This document shows positions 5,888-6,666 of a stretch of DNA of 6,666 bases, piece after piece. Position numbers and translations under genes: made by a program. Below the pieces are notes generated by a model, which ran no database searches, had not been told where the DNA came from, and was given only the letters and a program-made list of their open reading frames with translations. Each line of letters starts with the position of its first letter. Within the stretch, counting starts at the first letter, position 1. The stretch comes from an uncultured Brevundimonas sp. (GTDB lineage Bacteria > Pseudomonadota > Alphaproteobacteria > Caulobacterales > Caulobacteraceae), in the NCBI GenBank assembly GCA_946481425.1, contig CAMLNT010000136.1, positions 1 to 6,666 on the forward strand. Direction: 5' to 3'.

Positions 5888-6666
5888 ATGCCCGCCGTCG
5901 CCCGCCTCAAGCCCGGCCAGTTCTTCTCGCCTGACGAATGGGCGAGCCTGTCGGCGCGGTCGTCGTGGAAGGGGCTGGCGCTGGTGGCCCACTGCTGGGC
6001 CGTGATCGCCCTGGCTGTCGTGGCGGGCGTCTGGATTCCCTGGCTGATCCCGATCAGCATCATGGTCGTCGGCACGCGCCAGCTGGGCCTCGCCATCCTG
6101 ATGCACGAGGCCGCCCATGCAGGCCTGCACCCGAACCTCAAGGTCAATGACTGGGTCGGCCACTGGCTCTGCGCCGTGCCGGTCGGGGCGAGCCTCGACG
6201 CCTACCGCCCCTACCACCTGACCCACCACAAATACGCGCAACAAGCCGAGGATCCCGATCTCGTCCTCTCCGCCCCCTTCCCGGTCACCCGCGCCTCGCT
6301 GCGCCGCAAGATCATCCGCGACCTGACCGGCCAGACCTTCTTCAAGCAACGGATCGCGCCCTTCTTCATGCGCGCGGCGCCGGACGACGACACGCCCGAG
6401 GGCGCCCGCGTCACCGCCCGCTCGGCCATCCCATTCCTGGCCGTGAACGGCCTGCTGCTGGCCGCCGCCATCCTGGCCGGTGTCTGGTGGGCGTATTTCG
6501 CGCTTTGGCTCCTCCCGCTGATGACCTGGTTCCCGCTGGTCACGCGCCTTCGGAATATCGCCGAGCACGCCTGCGTCGAAAACTCCGAGATCGACCCCTT
6601 AAGACAAGCCCGCACCACCCGCGCCGCCTGGTGGGAACGCGCCTTCATCGCCCCCTACTGGGTCAA
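5888..6666 (+). CDS. Membrane fatty acid desaturase family protein, N-terminal part (3' end outside window)
   Basis: An open frame of 259 codons runs off the window edge without a stop. It resembles the membrane-bound di-iron desaturases and hydroxylases that insert double bonds into acyl chains or hydroxylate lipids or carotenoids. Visible histidine boxes are HEAAH at residues 73-77 and HLTHH at 110-114. RNIAEHAC at 222-229 is a further conserved block. The last box, usually of the form HxxHH, would lie beyond the window, so completeness cannot be judged. Hydrophobic segments near 30-65 and 178-218 flank the histidine boxes as expected. ATG 5888 is the first possible start, because an in-frame TAG lies at 5876-5878; no strong Shine-Dalgarno is seen. 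It begins 31 bases after htpX, probably in the same transcript. The substrate (phospholipid acyl chain, sphingolipid or carotenoid) is unknown. Confidence 0.88.
   Translation, partial: MPAVARLKPGQFFSPDEWASLSARSSWKGLALVAHCWAVIALAVVAGVWIPWLIPISIMVVGTRQLGLAILMHEAAHAGLHPNLKVNDWVGHWLCAVPVGASLDAYRPYHLTHHKYAQQAEDPDLVLSAPFPVTRASLRRKIIRDLTGQTFFKQRIAPFFMRAAPDDDTPEGARVTARSAIPFLAVNGLLLAAAILAGVWWAYFALWLLPLMTWFPLVTRLRNIAEHACVENSEIDPLRQARTTRAAWWERAFIAPYWV

Noticed and set aside
5858..6568. A minus-strand frame of 236 codons opposite the desaturase
   Set aside because: The + strand frame here carries the ordered histidine boxes of the desaturase family. The minus-strand product is compositional noise.

Overview
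The window looks like chromosomal DNA from a GC-rich alphaproteobacterium, most likely of the Caulobacterales (Caulobacter/Brevundimonas type). The reasons are strong G/C bias at third codon positions, a cysteine-free ribosomal protein L31 of the alphaproteobacterial kind, and promoter-like motifs fitting the alphaproteobacterial EcfG and RpoH sigma factors. The genus is an inference from memory of these families. No mobile element, tRNA, rRNA or CRISPR array is visible.

Layout. 1-916 (+): the last 39 codons of elongation factor P, followed four bases later by a complete inositol-monophosphatase family gene (suhB). 982-2820 (-): a complete fused ABC exporter (membrane domain plus ATPase), convergent with suhB. 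2821-2929: a divergent intergenic region holding a hairpin plus T-run that points towards rpmE. 2930-3154 (+): rpmE (L31), closed by a strong intrinsic terminator at 3198-3235. 3236-3300: a compact promoter region with an EcfG-type -35/-10 pair. 3301-4863 (+): a YcbB-type L,D-transpeptidase with a Tat-like signal peptide. 4903-5856 (+): the membrane zinc protease htpX, preceded by a heat-shock-sigma-like promoter that would give an almost leaderless mRNA. 5888-6666 (+): the first 259 codons of a membrane fatty acid desaturase family protein, cut by the window edge and with no stop inside it.

How the genes fit together. The left half is housekeeping: translation (EF-P, L31), a phosphatase and an exporter. 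The right half reads as a block for envelope maintenance under stress: beta-lactam-insensitive peptidoglycan cross-linking (Ldt), inner-membrane protein quality control (HtpX) and probably lipid modification (desaturase). The most useful observations are regulatory: GGAAC-N16-CGTT upstream of the transpeptidase and CTTGAG-N17-CCACAT upstream of htpX. They suggest that two adjacent envelope genes are driven by two different stress sigma factors. I see no clearly new multi-gene system; the gene content is ordinary and the interest lies in the control regions.
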